Below, in pieces: positions 11,716-21,939 of a stretch of 64,000 bases of DNA. The translations under genes and the position numbers were made by a program. Source of the DNA: Coenobita brevimanus (taxonomy: Eukaryota > Arthropoda > Malacostraca > Decapoda > Coenobitidae). The notes below the pieces were generated by a model, which was not told the origin of the DNA, ran no database searches, and was given only the letters and a program-made list of their open reading frames with translations. Every line of letters starts with the position of its first letter. The first letter of the stretch is position 1. The DNA lies in assembly GCA_032717465.1 (NCBI GenBank), contig CM064655.1, positions 15,798,902 through 15,862,901 of the forward strand, given 5' to 3'.

Positions 11716-12234
11716 CTTTTTCACCACAGAGGGTGGTAAAATGCCCGCCACCGGACCACCCACCCCGCCACCCCCCACCCCACCACCGGGCCGCTACCAC
11801 ACCACCACCCCAGGAGGACACAACGGTGGGGCTAGTGACCCAGGTCAAGAGGGTCACTGGGACACTACTGTCCTAAGTCCCTTTTCCCCGCAGCTACCCC
11901 GACACCAGGTGACCCTCTTGACCTGGGTCACTAGCCCCACCGCTGTGTCCTCCTGGGGTGGTGGTGTGGTAGCGGCCCAGTGGTGGGGTGGGGGGTGGTG
12001 GGGGGGGTGGTCCGGCGGCTGGCATTTTACCACCCTCCGTGGTGAAAAAGTCACGACCCCGTGACTGGAGGTGGTATGTTGTGGAGGTGGATGTCCGGTG
12101 GGCTGGGGTGAGGCATTGTAGGAGGCTGGTCCAGTGGTGGGTGATGCGGTTGGGGTCCCGATAAGGGTTGAGAGAGAGACGGATGGAGGATGGGTGGTCG
12201 GTCCGGCGTAGGAGGTGGAGAAGGTGGTGTGTCT
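11532..12234. repeat. 326-bp foldback across the PPT/LTR junction
   Basis: Arm 1 (11532-11857) holds the pol tail end, PPT and the first 121 bp of the LTR. Arm 2 (11909-12234) is its reverse complement with scattered substitutions and the same length. The loop is 51 bp (11858-11908). After arm 2 the PPT and LTR start again at 12235-12246. Arm differences change residues in the tail (for example SGAQ versus SGPQ), so the arms are not an exact copy. Confidence 0.9.
11728..11736 (+). other. polypurine tract
   Basis: AGAGGGTGG sits directly before the LTR start at 11737; a near copy (GGAGGGTGG) precedes the second LTR start at 12246. This is the expected plus-strand primer position. Confidence 0.8.
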
Positions 12235-12533
12235 ACGGAGGGTGGTAAAATCCCCGCCGCCGGACCACCCACCCCGCCACCCCCCACCTCACAACCGGGC
12301 CGCTACCACACCACCACCCCAGGAGGACACAACGGTGGGGCTAGTGACCCAGGTCAAGAGGGTCACCGGGACACTACTGTCCTGAGTCCCTTTTCCTCAC
12401 AACTACCCCGACACCAGGTGACCGGAAAACGTCAACGACCTTGCGGGCGGGACAACCATTGCCAGAACTGAGGTTGGACTGAACAAGTTTCAGTCCCAAG
12501 TAATGTCTTGGCGACGGCCATTGTTACAACCTC

Positions 12534-12860
12534 AAGGGCAGGAGGCCCAAGACTACGGCCTGACGTGTGCACCAGGGCGGTTGTGCCCTTAGCCACTCCA
12601 AGGGCAGGAGGCCCAAGGCTAAGGCCTGACGTGTGCACCAGGGCAGTTGTGCCCTTGGCCACTCCAAGGGCAGGAGGCCCAAGGCTACGGCCAGACGTGT
12701 GCACCAGGGCGGTTGTGCCCTTAGCCACTCCAAGGGCAAGAGGCCCAAGGCTACGGCCAGAAGAGTGTGCCAGGGCGAGGGGGCCCTTAGCCACTCCAAG
12801 GGCAGGAGGCCCAGGACTACAGCCAGAGGTGGGCACCAGGGTGAGAGGACCCTTAGCCAC
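12534..12860 (+). repeat. 66-bp tandem repeats in 3' LTR (5 units)
   Basis: Units start at about 12534, 12600, 12666, 12732 and 12798 with CAAGGGCAGGAGGCCC or one-base variants. Confidence 0.93.
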
Positions 12861-14075
12861 GGCTGTAGAAAACCCAGGAGATAGAGTCGCCTCTGTGCTT
12901 CCCTCCCTGCATATTGGAGAGGACACGGACTCCGTGAATCCTTTTCTTACCTCGTCCCCCTGTGGGAACCCTTCGTCACCATCCGGGAGTGTTTTGGCCC
13001 GGAGGTGTCGCCAGAGTGGTGGCAAGGCCCAAAACCGGGCCTACCTCCCACGCCTGGGAAATCTCTGTTCTTTACAGACACCAGACGGAGACGAGGCCGC
13101 AGCCCAACCCTGTCGGCGCTTCTCCCAGCAGATGACCGCAACCCCAGGACCCCCAGGCATGACCAGCCGACTGCAGACGAGGGTAACCCAGGCTCCCTCA
13201 CCCCGCAGAGCCGTAGACGACAGGCCCGCCTCCTCCAGCTGTTTGGTCCCAGTCCCGAGGGCCACCTCTCAGGTCGAGGCCCCCAGACAGGAGGGTCTCT
13301 CTGCACCCCACCAACGAGGCCCCAAGACAAGGGCCTCCTCTCAGGTCAAGTCCCCCAGACAGGAGGGCCTCCCTGCACTTCACCAACGACCAGGACCCGG
13401 GCAGTGACTCCCCTGAGGGTAGTGTGTTGCCCCTTGCAGGCAGAGTCCTCCTAGGGCCCTCTCCTCACGCCCCGATGACAGAGTGTACCCCACCCAGGAA
13501 ACACGGGTAAATAAGTGACGCCCCTTGTACCGAGAACAAACCAGGGGAAAGAACAGTGAACAGTGACCAAGTAAGACTAGTGTAAAACCAGTGACAGTTG
13601 CTATTAGTCTAAAAGAACTCCATACCCGGCAGAACAGAAAATTACTTGAACCCCCAGTAAGAGAATTCAGAGTAATTGTACAAGCCCCAAGTAAAAGATC
13701 TTTCAGTGACTGTGAATGGAGACTAGGGTGCGCAGGAGAATCAAAAGCCTGTGTGAAGTGCCGTCACGACTAAGTGACCGCGTCAAGTGTCGCGATCCGC
13801 ACCCTGTCTTATTTATAGTAGTATTTCCCCTACGGACTCTTAATCTTGTTTATTCCCCTTGTTTCCAAGTGAGTATATGTTTTGCCTTTAAGTGAAATAC
13901 GGGTATCCACATATATAATTCAGGACATTGGTGTACATGTATCATATCGTGTGTTAAGTGTAATTGTATCTTGTGATGTCAAAGTCTAACTCTGTGTCCC
14001 TGTCTCCTGGATCTTAAATATCACTCTGTTATATTGTAACGATGTAGAATTAAGGCAATAGATGTGTTAAGGTAT

Positions 14076-16009
14076 TGTTATGCTGAGTGTTTTTAGGTCG
14101 ACTCCTCGTCCTAAAAACACTAGCGACTGAGCGGGGCCCTCTTTCCGGACCGGAAGTAAAGCACCAACAAAGGAACAGGACATAAAAACCAGGCAGTATA
14201 CCTTAACACATCTATTGCCTTAATTAAACCGTTACAATATAACACAGAGTGATATTTAAGATACAGGATACAGGGACACGGAGTTAGATTTTGATATCAC
14301 AAAATACAGTTGCACTTAACACATGATATTATACATGTATACCAATGTCTTTAGTTATGTATATGGAGATACCCGTATTTCATTTAAAGCCAAAACATAA
14401 ATGCACTTGAGAACAAGGGGAATAAACAAGGTTAAGAGTCCATGAGGGAAATACTACTATAAAGAAGACAAGGTGCGGATCGCGACACTCGCGGCGGCAC
14501 TTTACACAGGCTTTAGATTCTCCCGCGCACCCTGGTCTTCATTCACAATTACTGAAAGTGCTTTTATTCTGGGGCAGCTATAATTACTCTACTTTCTATG
14601 ATTGGCGGTCTAAGTACTTTTCTATTCTGCCGGGTATGGAGTTCTTTTGGATTAATAACAATTGTCACTGGTTTTACATTAGTCGCACTCTGTCACTGTT
14701 CACTGTTCTTTTCCCCTGGCTTATTCTCGGTATAAGGGGCGTCACTTATTTACCCGTGTTTCCTGGGTTTGATACACTCTGTCGTCGAGGTGTGAGGAGA
14801 GGGCCTTAGTGGGACTCTGCCTGCAATAGGGAACACACTACCTGCAGGGGAGTCACTGCCCGGGTCCTGGTCGTCAGTGAGGTGCAGGGAGGCCCTCCTG
14901 TCTGGGGGCCTCGACCTGAGAGGTGGCCCTCGGGACTGGGGCCAAACAGCTGGAGGAGGCGGGTCTGGTGTCTGCGGCTCCGCGGGGTGAGGGAGTCAGG
15001 ATCGCCCTTGCCTGTAGTCTGCTGGTCTCGCCTGGGGGTCCTGGGGGTGCGATCGTCTGCTGGGGGACACGCTGTCAGAGTTAGACTGCGGCCTCGTCTC
15101 TGTCTGGTGTCTGTAAAAGACAGAGATTTCCCAGGCGTGGGAGGCAGGTCCGGTCTCGGACTTTGCCACCACTCTGGCGACACCTCCGGGGCAACACTCC
15201 CAGGTGGTGATGAACAGTTCCCACAGGGGAACGAGATAGGCAGAGTGTCCACGGAAACCGTGTCCTCTCCTATATACAGGGAGGGAAGCACAGAGGCGAC
15301 TCTCTCCGCAGGGTTTATTACAGCCGTGGCTCCAGGTCTTCTCGCCCTGGGACCCACTTCTAGCTGTCTGCTAGGGCCTCCTGCCCTTGGAGTGGCTAAG
15401 GGGCCTCTCGCCCTTGCGCACTCTTCTGGCCGTAGCCTGGGGCTTCCTGCCCGGGGAGTGGCTAAGGGCACTGACGCCCTGGTGCTCACGTTAGGGCCTC
15501 CTGCCCTTGAAGTGGCTAAGGGCACTGACACCCTGGTGCTCATGTTAGGGCCTCCTGCCCTGGAAGTGGCTAAGGGTACTGACACCCTGGTGCACACATT
15601 AGGGCCTCCTGCCCTGGAAGTGGCTAAGGGCACTGACACCCTGGTGCTCACGTTAGGGCCTCCTGCCCTTGAAGTGGCTAAGGGCACTGACGCCCTGGTG
15701 CTCACTGTAGGCCGTAGCCTTGGGCCTCCTGCCCTTGAGGGTGTAACTATGGCCATCACCAAGACGTTACTTGGGACTGAATCCTGTTCAGTCCCACTCC
15801 ACTGCTGGCGAAGGTTGTCCCGCCTGCAAGGTCATTGTTGTTCTTCAGTCACCTGGTGTCGGGGCAGTTGTGGGGAAAAGGGGCACAGGTCAGTAGTGGA
15901 CGAGTGACCCTCTTCACCTGGGTCACTAGCCCCCCCGTTGTGTCCTCCTGGGGTGGTGGTGTGGTGGCGGCCCGGTGGTGGGGTGGGTGGTCCGGCGGCG
16001 GGCATTTTA
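14076..16009 (-). mobile_element. nested antisense solo LTR, same gypsy family
   Basis: It begins TGTTATGCTGAGTG and ends GGGCATTTTA, the reverse complement of the gypsy LTR from end to end. The direct repeat GGTAT lies at 14071-14075 and 16010-16014, so it inserted into the 3' LTR and not by segmental copying. No internal coding sequence is present, which fits LTR-LTR recombination after insertion. Its 66-bp repeat zone (about 15360-15745 here) is rearranged, with several shortened units. Confidence 0.93.
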
Positions 16010-16216
16010 GGTATACTGCCTGGTTTTTATGTCCTGTTCCTTTGTTGGTGCTTTACTTCCGGTCCAGAAAAAGGACCCCGCTCAGTCGCTAGTGTTTTTG
16101 GGACGAGAAGTCGACCTAAAAAACACTCAGCAAAACACTCTGTAAATTTATTTATCCTCTTGTCATCTACTATAAACATCCACCTGCAAACATTCCTAGA
16201 GTTATTCTGGTAATTA

Positions 16217-16888
16217 TTAACCCTTTAACCGCGGGCATTGTTTTGACCCGACTGGCCCCCCCCGCGGGGGTTCCAGCCAAAACGTAAACAAACTTTAAAC
16301 CTTTATAACTCTGCACAGAATAAATCTAGAGCGAAAAATAAGGTACCATTAGAAAGTACTAACCTTCGGCTTTGCAATGATGTAGGTTTCATGATTTCGT
16401 TGACTATCACTGGATGGGCAGTGCCATTAGAAGTGAGCAATCTAAAATCACTATTTTTCACTCACACACCATTACCAAATGCCAACCTCATTCTGATAAT
16501 AATACTATAAACATATATGAACACTGCACATATGATAAACACCCACTCTGTGTTCACTGCGGCAGGTAAAAGGCACTGTAATTGCCCGCACTTCACTGCC
16601 ACATCAGCGCTGTTGTCACTCACACAGCTGGACAGATACTGATGCGTGTTTGGTCAGGGGTGGGGTGGGGGGCCCGGGGGCTGGGAGGTGGGGGCCCGGG
16701 GGGTGGGAGGAGGGAGGTGGGGGTCGGCTGGAGTGAAAGAACTTAATAGCTACTCTCCCTTGAAACAATTGGTGCGCGGAAAAATGTGCGGTATTTAAAA
16801 TATTCACAAACATTCCAGAATGACACCCGCGGTTTGGTCCAGTTTTTGCAATGTCGTTCTGGAATGACACCCGCAGTTAAGGGGTTAA
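16217..16888. mobile_element. piggyBac-like MITE
   Basis: TTAA at 16217-16220 and 16885-16888 flanks termini CCCTTTAACCGCGGGC and, inverted, CCCCTTAACTGCGGGT. TTAA target duplication with CCC-starting termini is the hallmark of piggyBac elements. A subterminal motif (TCCAGAATGACACCCGCGG and TCTGGAATGACACCCGCAG) occurs twice at the right end. There is no transposase frame. Positions 16650-16735 form a G-rich stretch that could fold into quadruplexes. Confidence 0.72.
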
Positions 16889-17334
16889 TCTCGAACTAGA
16901 GTGTAGGGTAGTGTGAAAGAATAATTTTTAAAAAATCTATATGAGCAATTAAGACTTTTTCGTTTTCCTGACAGAATGACATGGGAAGTCTTAATTATAA
17001 GATCAGTCTCTGTAACTATCACTCCTATCGAATATCGAACCAAAGGCAAAGAAGCATACCTTTGACAGTAAACATGTATCATATATTCAGTAATGTAGAC
17101 AGAGAACAGTGTGACACCATACAAACAACATACCTCTTTTGCACTTTGAGAAAACGTCGGACACATTATCATTGGCTACTGATACCGTGACGCGAGCAAC
17201 TCTCCAAACCCTCCCACCCACTCACAGTTACCAGACAAGTGGGGTCTGGCTGCTGCTTCATGACTCTTCGTTGACCACCAATGCTCCGAACAGTGGGTAA
17301 TGCGGAACTTTCCCTGACTGTACAGTACATACTA
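16889..17334. other. unassigned AT-rich stretch
   Basis: No gene seen. 17190-17335 is a diverged inverted copy of 3730-3870. Confidence 0.5.
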
Positions 17335-18063
17335 CTGTAGTATCCTGCGAGATACTGAGAATCTTTATAAGAGTTTGTAACTGACCAAATATTGTGCTGT
17401 ATCATCTGCTGTTGTCCCTTGTCTGACTAAGTAATAGACGTGTAAAGGTTATTGCCTGAAGTTTTTGTGTCCTGCTTCTCTCTTATTTGTCCTAAGCCCC
17501 AGTCTCGAAAGAGGACCCCGCTTCAGGTTAGGGCGTGTTTTTGTCGTCCAAGCTGGAGCTTTGGATTCGAAGCGTGTCTTGGGGCGCTTGGTTTCTGTCT
17601 GCAAAAAGTCCAGGATACGTAGAACAGAAAAATTATGTGCCAATCACCAAGTAAACAGAGGAGTTCGCCGAAGAAGATCTTTTGTCGAATATGCAACTTA
17701 CATGTAGCCATTATTTGTGCTGAACTGGCTCTATATGTCGTTAATATTAGCCAACTGCACCCTAATTTTATGTAAATAATGCTAATTTCATTATATTTAT
17801 CATTTATGTGTCCTTGCTGGCCAATCTCACTCTCCCCAAGCTACACCAAGACTGCTTCCGACCACGCTTGGGTGAGATACGAAGACGGTCTTGGTTTCGG
17901 TGACAAACGCTTGGGCCGGCTTCGTATCACTTTGGCCGACAAAAACGGGGCAGCTTGGTTTCACCGAAGATGGCTTCGAATCCGATCCCTCAGCTTGGAC
18001 GACAAAAACGCGGTGTAGGTGTTCTAGGAGCGAGAAGTTGAGTCTTAAACACCTAGCATTACA
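17335..18063 (+). mobile_element. LTR 3' fragment, second family, interrupted
   Basis: 17335-17532 (GTAGTATCCTGCGAGATACT to GAGGACCCCGCTTCAGG) and 18016-18063 (TAGGTGTTCTAGGAG to CTAGCATTACA) together match the reverse complement of 18170-18420. The interior 17533-18015 is a separate insertion. The LTR end CATTACA resembles CATAACA of the gypsy LTR, so the families are related. Confidence 0.7.
17533..18015. mobile_element. 483-bp TIR element inside LTR fragment
   Basis: The ends form an imperfect inverted repeat: GTTTTTGTCGTCCAAGCTG on the left and CAGCTTGGACGACAAAAAC on the right, extended by a shared GGATTCGAAGC-type block. TAGG is present on both sides (17529-17532 and 18016-18019) and may be a 4-bp target duplication. 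There is no transposase; the superfamily is not assigned. Inner copies of GCCGACAAAAACGG suggest subterminal repeats. Confidence 0.65.
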
Positions 18064-18169
18064 TATATATTTATATTTTTAAACTACCTCCAATATATGC
18101 AGCCAGTTTAAATATGGAATAATGTCCGAAGCTAAAGAGGTCAAAATAGTTTTAAAAGTTTACTGTTAT
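18064..18169 (+). repeat. dispersed repeat fragment
   Basis: This matches 32455-32555 closely (TATTTTTAAACTACCTCCAA, TTTAAATATGGAATAATGTC, AGTTTACTGTTAT). It is the remnant of the host repeat between two LTRs in opposite orientation. Confidence 0.75.
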
Positions 18170-19871
18170 TGTAATGCTAGGTGTAAATAGGCTCGACTTC
18201 TCGTTCCAAAAACACCTAACGTGGAGCGGGGTCCTCTTTCGAGACCGGAGCTTAGTGCAATAAAGAGAGGTAGGACACAAAAACTCTAGGCAATAACCTT
18301 TACACGTATATTACCACAATCAGACACAGGACAAATCAGCAGATATTACAACATAATATATAGCAATATAAAACCCCTATCTAGGACATGTGTATCTCAC
18401 AGGATACTTGCTTATCTGATATTAATGCCAACCAATCAAAGCTAGTGTATTCAGGGTACAGTGAATAAAGGCGCGCGCGTGAGGCGCGGGGATTCTCACA
18501 AAGGGGGGGAGAGAAGGGGGGGGTGCGGGGAGTGACTTGTGACGGCTAGGAGGGAGTTATGGTAATACTGGAGAATGGCAAGGATTAACAATGAGGATTA
18601 CACGTTTTCCAATAGCAAAGGGACTTTGGTAATTGATTCTATTCTTGGTTTACACTTACACTAGATACTGGGACGAGGGAATGTCGTACAGGATTTACGG
18701 GTAGCGGGAGTGGGGGAATATAACTAACACTTTCTCGTATTACTTCTTTAGAGCTCACAGCAGTAGGGGTGTATTACTACGGAGGAATTTCCAGGCGGCA
18801 CAGCCTTACCAAATGTATATAAGGGACGTCACTCATAAATATAGTTCATCAGATCTTGGTTCGCACACTCGTCCTTTATTCTCACACTGTGATCTTACTT
18901 GCCCCGATATTCACTATATTAAGTCACTGCACGATACTACACTAGGCAAAGTCACACTTAACCTAAATCACTTGCACTGTTTCTGGGCAGCATCACACGT
19001 ATTCATCGTGGGGGGCAGGGGCGGGAACACGCCGTCGGCAATCCTGCCGGGCTAGGGGCACCGCCAAGGGGAGGCGTGCCAAGAGGCACAGGACAACTCG
19101 TAGGGGCGTCCTCTCGCATCCTGGGCTACCCGTGGCTTCCGGGCTGGGCTCAGGGGTATGGCCCTCGGGACGGGCCGAATAGCTCCAGGAACCTCTGGTG
19201 TAAGTCTCGGCCGGAGGTGGGAGCCTTACGTCGTCGTGGGGGCGTATGGAGATCGCGTCTGGGTGTCCTGGGGAGGATCGGGAGAGAACTGTGGACTGCG
19301 GTCTCCAGCGTCTAGGGGCGCCAACAGGGGAGGGCTGCGGCATCGGCTTATGCTGGGGCCCGTCAGGTGCGTCTGTTCCAGAGCCAGGCGTAGGGAGCGG
19401 AGGCCAGGGGAGGCTGTGAGGCCTGTCTGGGCCACTCTGGTACGGGAGGCCTGGGCTCTTGTCTCCTGCCGGGGTGACGTCTCGCTCTTTGCCTCCTTCC
19501 GTGCACCTTCGGAGCGACAATAGGCCGTCTCACGAGGAGGGGAGCGACAATAGGCCATCTCACGAGGAGGGGAGCGACAATAGGCCGTCTCCACCAGAAC
19601 ACTTTCGGAGCGACAACAGACCGTCTCATGAGGAGGGGAGCGACAATAGGCCGTCTCTACCAGGACACTTCCGGAGCGACAATAGGCCGTCTCATGAGGA
19701 GGGGAGCGAGAATAGGCCGTCTCTACTGGGACACTTTCGGTGCGACAATAGGCCGTCTCACGAGGGCGAGAGCAACAATAGGCCATCTCTACCAGGACAC
19801 TTTCGGAGAGACAATAGGCCGTCTCACGAGGAGGGGCGCCGTCTGGAGTGTCTAGAACAACTCCACCCCTA
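18170..19871 (-). mobile_element. LTR of second gypsy-related family
   Basis: On the minus strand it ends in CTAGCATTACA (18170) and carries the AGCGGGGTCCTCTTTCGAGA block (18217-18242, plus-strand reading) that is conserved in the gypsy LTR (GAGGACCCCGCT). It then has a GC-rich part and U3 repeats, and starts near 19871 (reverse complement AACCAGCTAGGGGTGGAG). It has no internal region on either side, so it is a solo LTR or a truncated end. 18470-18530 is a GC/G-rich run. Confidence 0.72.
19505..19850 (-). repeat. U3 minisatellite (GGCCTATTGTCGCTCC core)
   Basis: Ten or so units, 27 bp or about 43 bp long, with plus-strand core GGAGCGACAATAGGCCGTCT. Long units add CTACCAGGACACTTTC. On the minus strand the core is homologous to TGTAGCCGCTCC of 1660-2560. 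Confidence 0.92.
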
Positions 19872-20706
19872 GCTGGTTCTTTTTTTTTTTTTTTTTTTTT
19901 TTTGCCTATTGACCATTGAGGCTGGAGCCTCTGGTCATTAACCCGTCACGTCCCGAGGTTTTCTGCACCTCTGACATCCCCCAGTCCCGAGGTATTTTGA
20001 TTTTTTTTTTTTTTTTGGCTAAAACCTTCGCTTTTGGTGAGAAACATCGAAAATTCATAGACAAATCGCTCACCTGAGGTTTAAAATACCCAATCCAGGT
20101 GGGAGTTCCTCCTTACCTGACTGGGTTTTCTAACATGCTGGCACCAAAGAAAACGAGTTCTATGGGAGGGTAACTATTTTATCCACTCATAAACGGTATT
20201 TATTTATTTACTTGGTACGAAAGTGTATGTAGTATGAGAGTATATTGGTTTTCAAGCAGTAATAAAGGCATTATAAGCATTGTTTCACTCACTAACTAAT
20301 CACCATATCTGACCTTTTTTTGCCACATTACCTGATCATTATTTCTGGCTGTTTCTTCTTCTAATGCTATGTAAACATTGTCCTCCACATTGTCATTGAT
20401 TGGGGAATCACTCTGGCCCTGAATATCTTTACTAGCCAGGTCACTGGTAACAGGTGAATTGCCGAGACAATGGCGTGAGGGGGGGAGGGGGGAGGTTATG
20501 CGGTGTAAGGCATTGTCCCTGCTTGGCATCTTGCAGAGGAATAGAGGAAGGTGTCCCGTGTATACATATGAAATATCACGCGCGAAAATTGAAAATTTGG
20601 CAAATTAGGGACCTTGCAATTGCACGACGTACCGGTACATCGCCGGGACTGGCAAATGCAAATCGTTGCAACGTACCCATACGTCGACAGTACGGGGCGG
20701 GTTAAG
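19872..20706. other. spacer with two poly-T tracts
   Basis: T-runs at about 19878-19902 and 19988-20013 may be A-tails of minus-strand retrocopies, but no body is recognised. A short hairpin (GAGGCTGGAGCCTC) lies near 19917. No gene is seen. Confidence 0.5.
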
Positions 20707-20915
20707 GCAATGTATATATATGTATATATATTGACACATATATACATATATATACGAACATATATGCATACATACATACATACATACACACATCCATGCA
20801 TATGAACATACACACTTTCATGCACACGTACATATATACTGTATATATATATTAATTTTTATTTTATTTTTTTGTTTTATTTTTATTTTTATTTATTTTT
20901 TATATTTTTAACCTT
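20707..20915. repeat. TA/CATA microsatellite and A/T-rich tract
   Basis: 20710-20830 is built from TATA, ACATA and CATA repeats. 20840-20915 is T-rich (ATTTTATTTTT units). On the minus strand this reads as an A-rich tail and may be the original 3' end of the minus-strand LINE. Confidence 0.85.
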
Positions 20916-20964
20916 ACATTACTTATAATAAAAAATACCTAATCTAAATACCCTAAAACTAACC

Positions 20965-21855
20965 ACCTAACAGGCAATTCTCAACAGTTACTTCAAGAAA
21001 CAAGGGATGAGGCTATGGCACACCTAATGTCTGACTTGGCTCATATCTCTGACTGGGGTAAAAATAATATGGTTGTCTTTAATGCATCTAAGACTCAGTT
21101 CTTACACCTATCAACCCGACAAAATCTTCCACAGGTATACCCACTAATGTTTAATAATATTCAGATTAATCCTGCATCATCCTTGAACATGCTATTGGGG
21201 TTTCATTTACTCGGGACTTATCTTGGAAAGATCATATTACATCTCTTGTAAAATCTGCTTCCAAGAGATTGGGTGTGCTAAGCCAACTCCGCTCTTTCTT
21301 TACCCCTGCACAATTGTTGACTCTATACAGGGGTTTTATCCGCCCCTGTGTGGAGTACAACTCTCATGTGTGGGGAGGCTCCCCACATACAGCTCTTCTC
21401 AATAGGGTGGAGTCAAAGGCTTTTCGTCTCATTAACTCTCCTCCTCTTACTGACTCCCTTCAACCTCTGTCTCTTCGTCGCACTGTTGCATCTTTATCTC
21501 TTTTCTATCGCTACTTTAATGGTCACTGCTCCTCTGAACTGTCTGCTTGCATCCCTCCACCTCTACGACGAGCGCGTAGCACCCGTCTGGCAGCAAACTC
21601 TCATCCCTTTTCTGTCCAACTCTCTAATGCAAGAGTTAACCGTTACTCCCAGTCTTTCATTTATGCAACAGGTCAGCTCTGGAACTGTCTCCCTCTGTCT
21701 GTATTTCCTTCAGCCTATGATCTCCAGTCTTTCAAACGTAGTGTGTCCAGGCATCTCAAAATGATCGGATCTTGAATTTGGCTCTCTATTGTATTTTGTT
21801 TTTCTCTTGGAGGGAACTGTTACTGCGGGCTCATGCCTTTGGTTCCTTCTTCCTC

Positions 21856-21888
<33 letters not shown>
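20965..21888 (+). mobile_element. 5'-truncated non-LTR retrotransposon with poly-A
   Basis: It codes the end of a reverse transcriptase and the thumb/connection part. FNASKTQFLHLSTR is followed by a frameshift near 21195. Then FFTPAQLLTLYRGFIRPCVEY, VESKAFRLINSP and LWNCLPLSVFPSAYDLQSFK lead to a TGA near 21773. A short 3' UTR and 31 A residues (21858-21888) follow. The layout fits a Jockey/CR1-type LINE without RNase H. CTAACC lies just before the start (20959-20964) and just after the tail (21892-21897), a weak target duplication candidate. Confidence 0.85.
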
Positions 21889-21890
<2 letters not shown>

Positions 21891-21939
21891 GCTAACCTAT
21901 ACTAAATTCTAAGAGACAAATAACTAGACCTACACTAAT

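Larger units (their letters stand above)
12246..16137 (+). repeat. 3' LTR, split by antisense solo LTR
   Basis: The plus-strand LTR runs 12246-14075 and resumes at 16015-16137 (CTGCCTGG onwards to CAGCAAAACA). Joined length is about 1950 bp, shorter than the 5' LTR mainly because it has five rather than six 66-bp units and two rather than three 72-bp units. Many point differences from the 5' LTR show that the insertion is not recent. Confidence 0.9.
4193..16142 (+). mobile_element. Ty3/gypsy LTR retrotransposon, degenerate, nested
   Basis: Full-length element from 4198 to 16137, flanked by the 5-bp direct repeat CTCTG at 4193-4197 and 16138-16142. The order of parts is LTR, PBS, gag, protease, reverse transcriptase, RNase H, integrase, proline-rich tail, PPT, LTR. 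The RT-RH-IN order defines Ty3/gypsy. Every coding part has frameshifts or a stop, so it cannot encode working proteins in trans-free form. The 3' LTR is rearranged by a foldback and by an antisense solo LTR. The CTCTG duplication lies beside a CT run, so chance similarity at the left is possible. The nested LTR supports the same termini independently. Confidence 0.93.

Noticed and set aside
10681..11720. env gene after pol
   Set aside because: No signal peptide, furin-like site or membrane segment; only Pro/Thr/His-rich sequence.
20605..20825. Frames full of Tyr/Ile/Cys over the TA/CATA microsatellite
   Set aside because: Composition is explained by the microsatellite.
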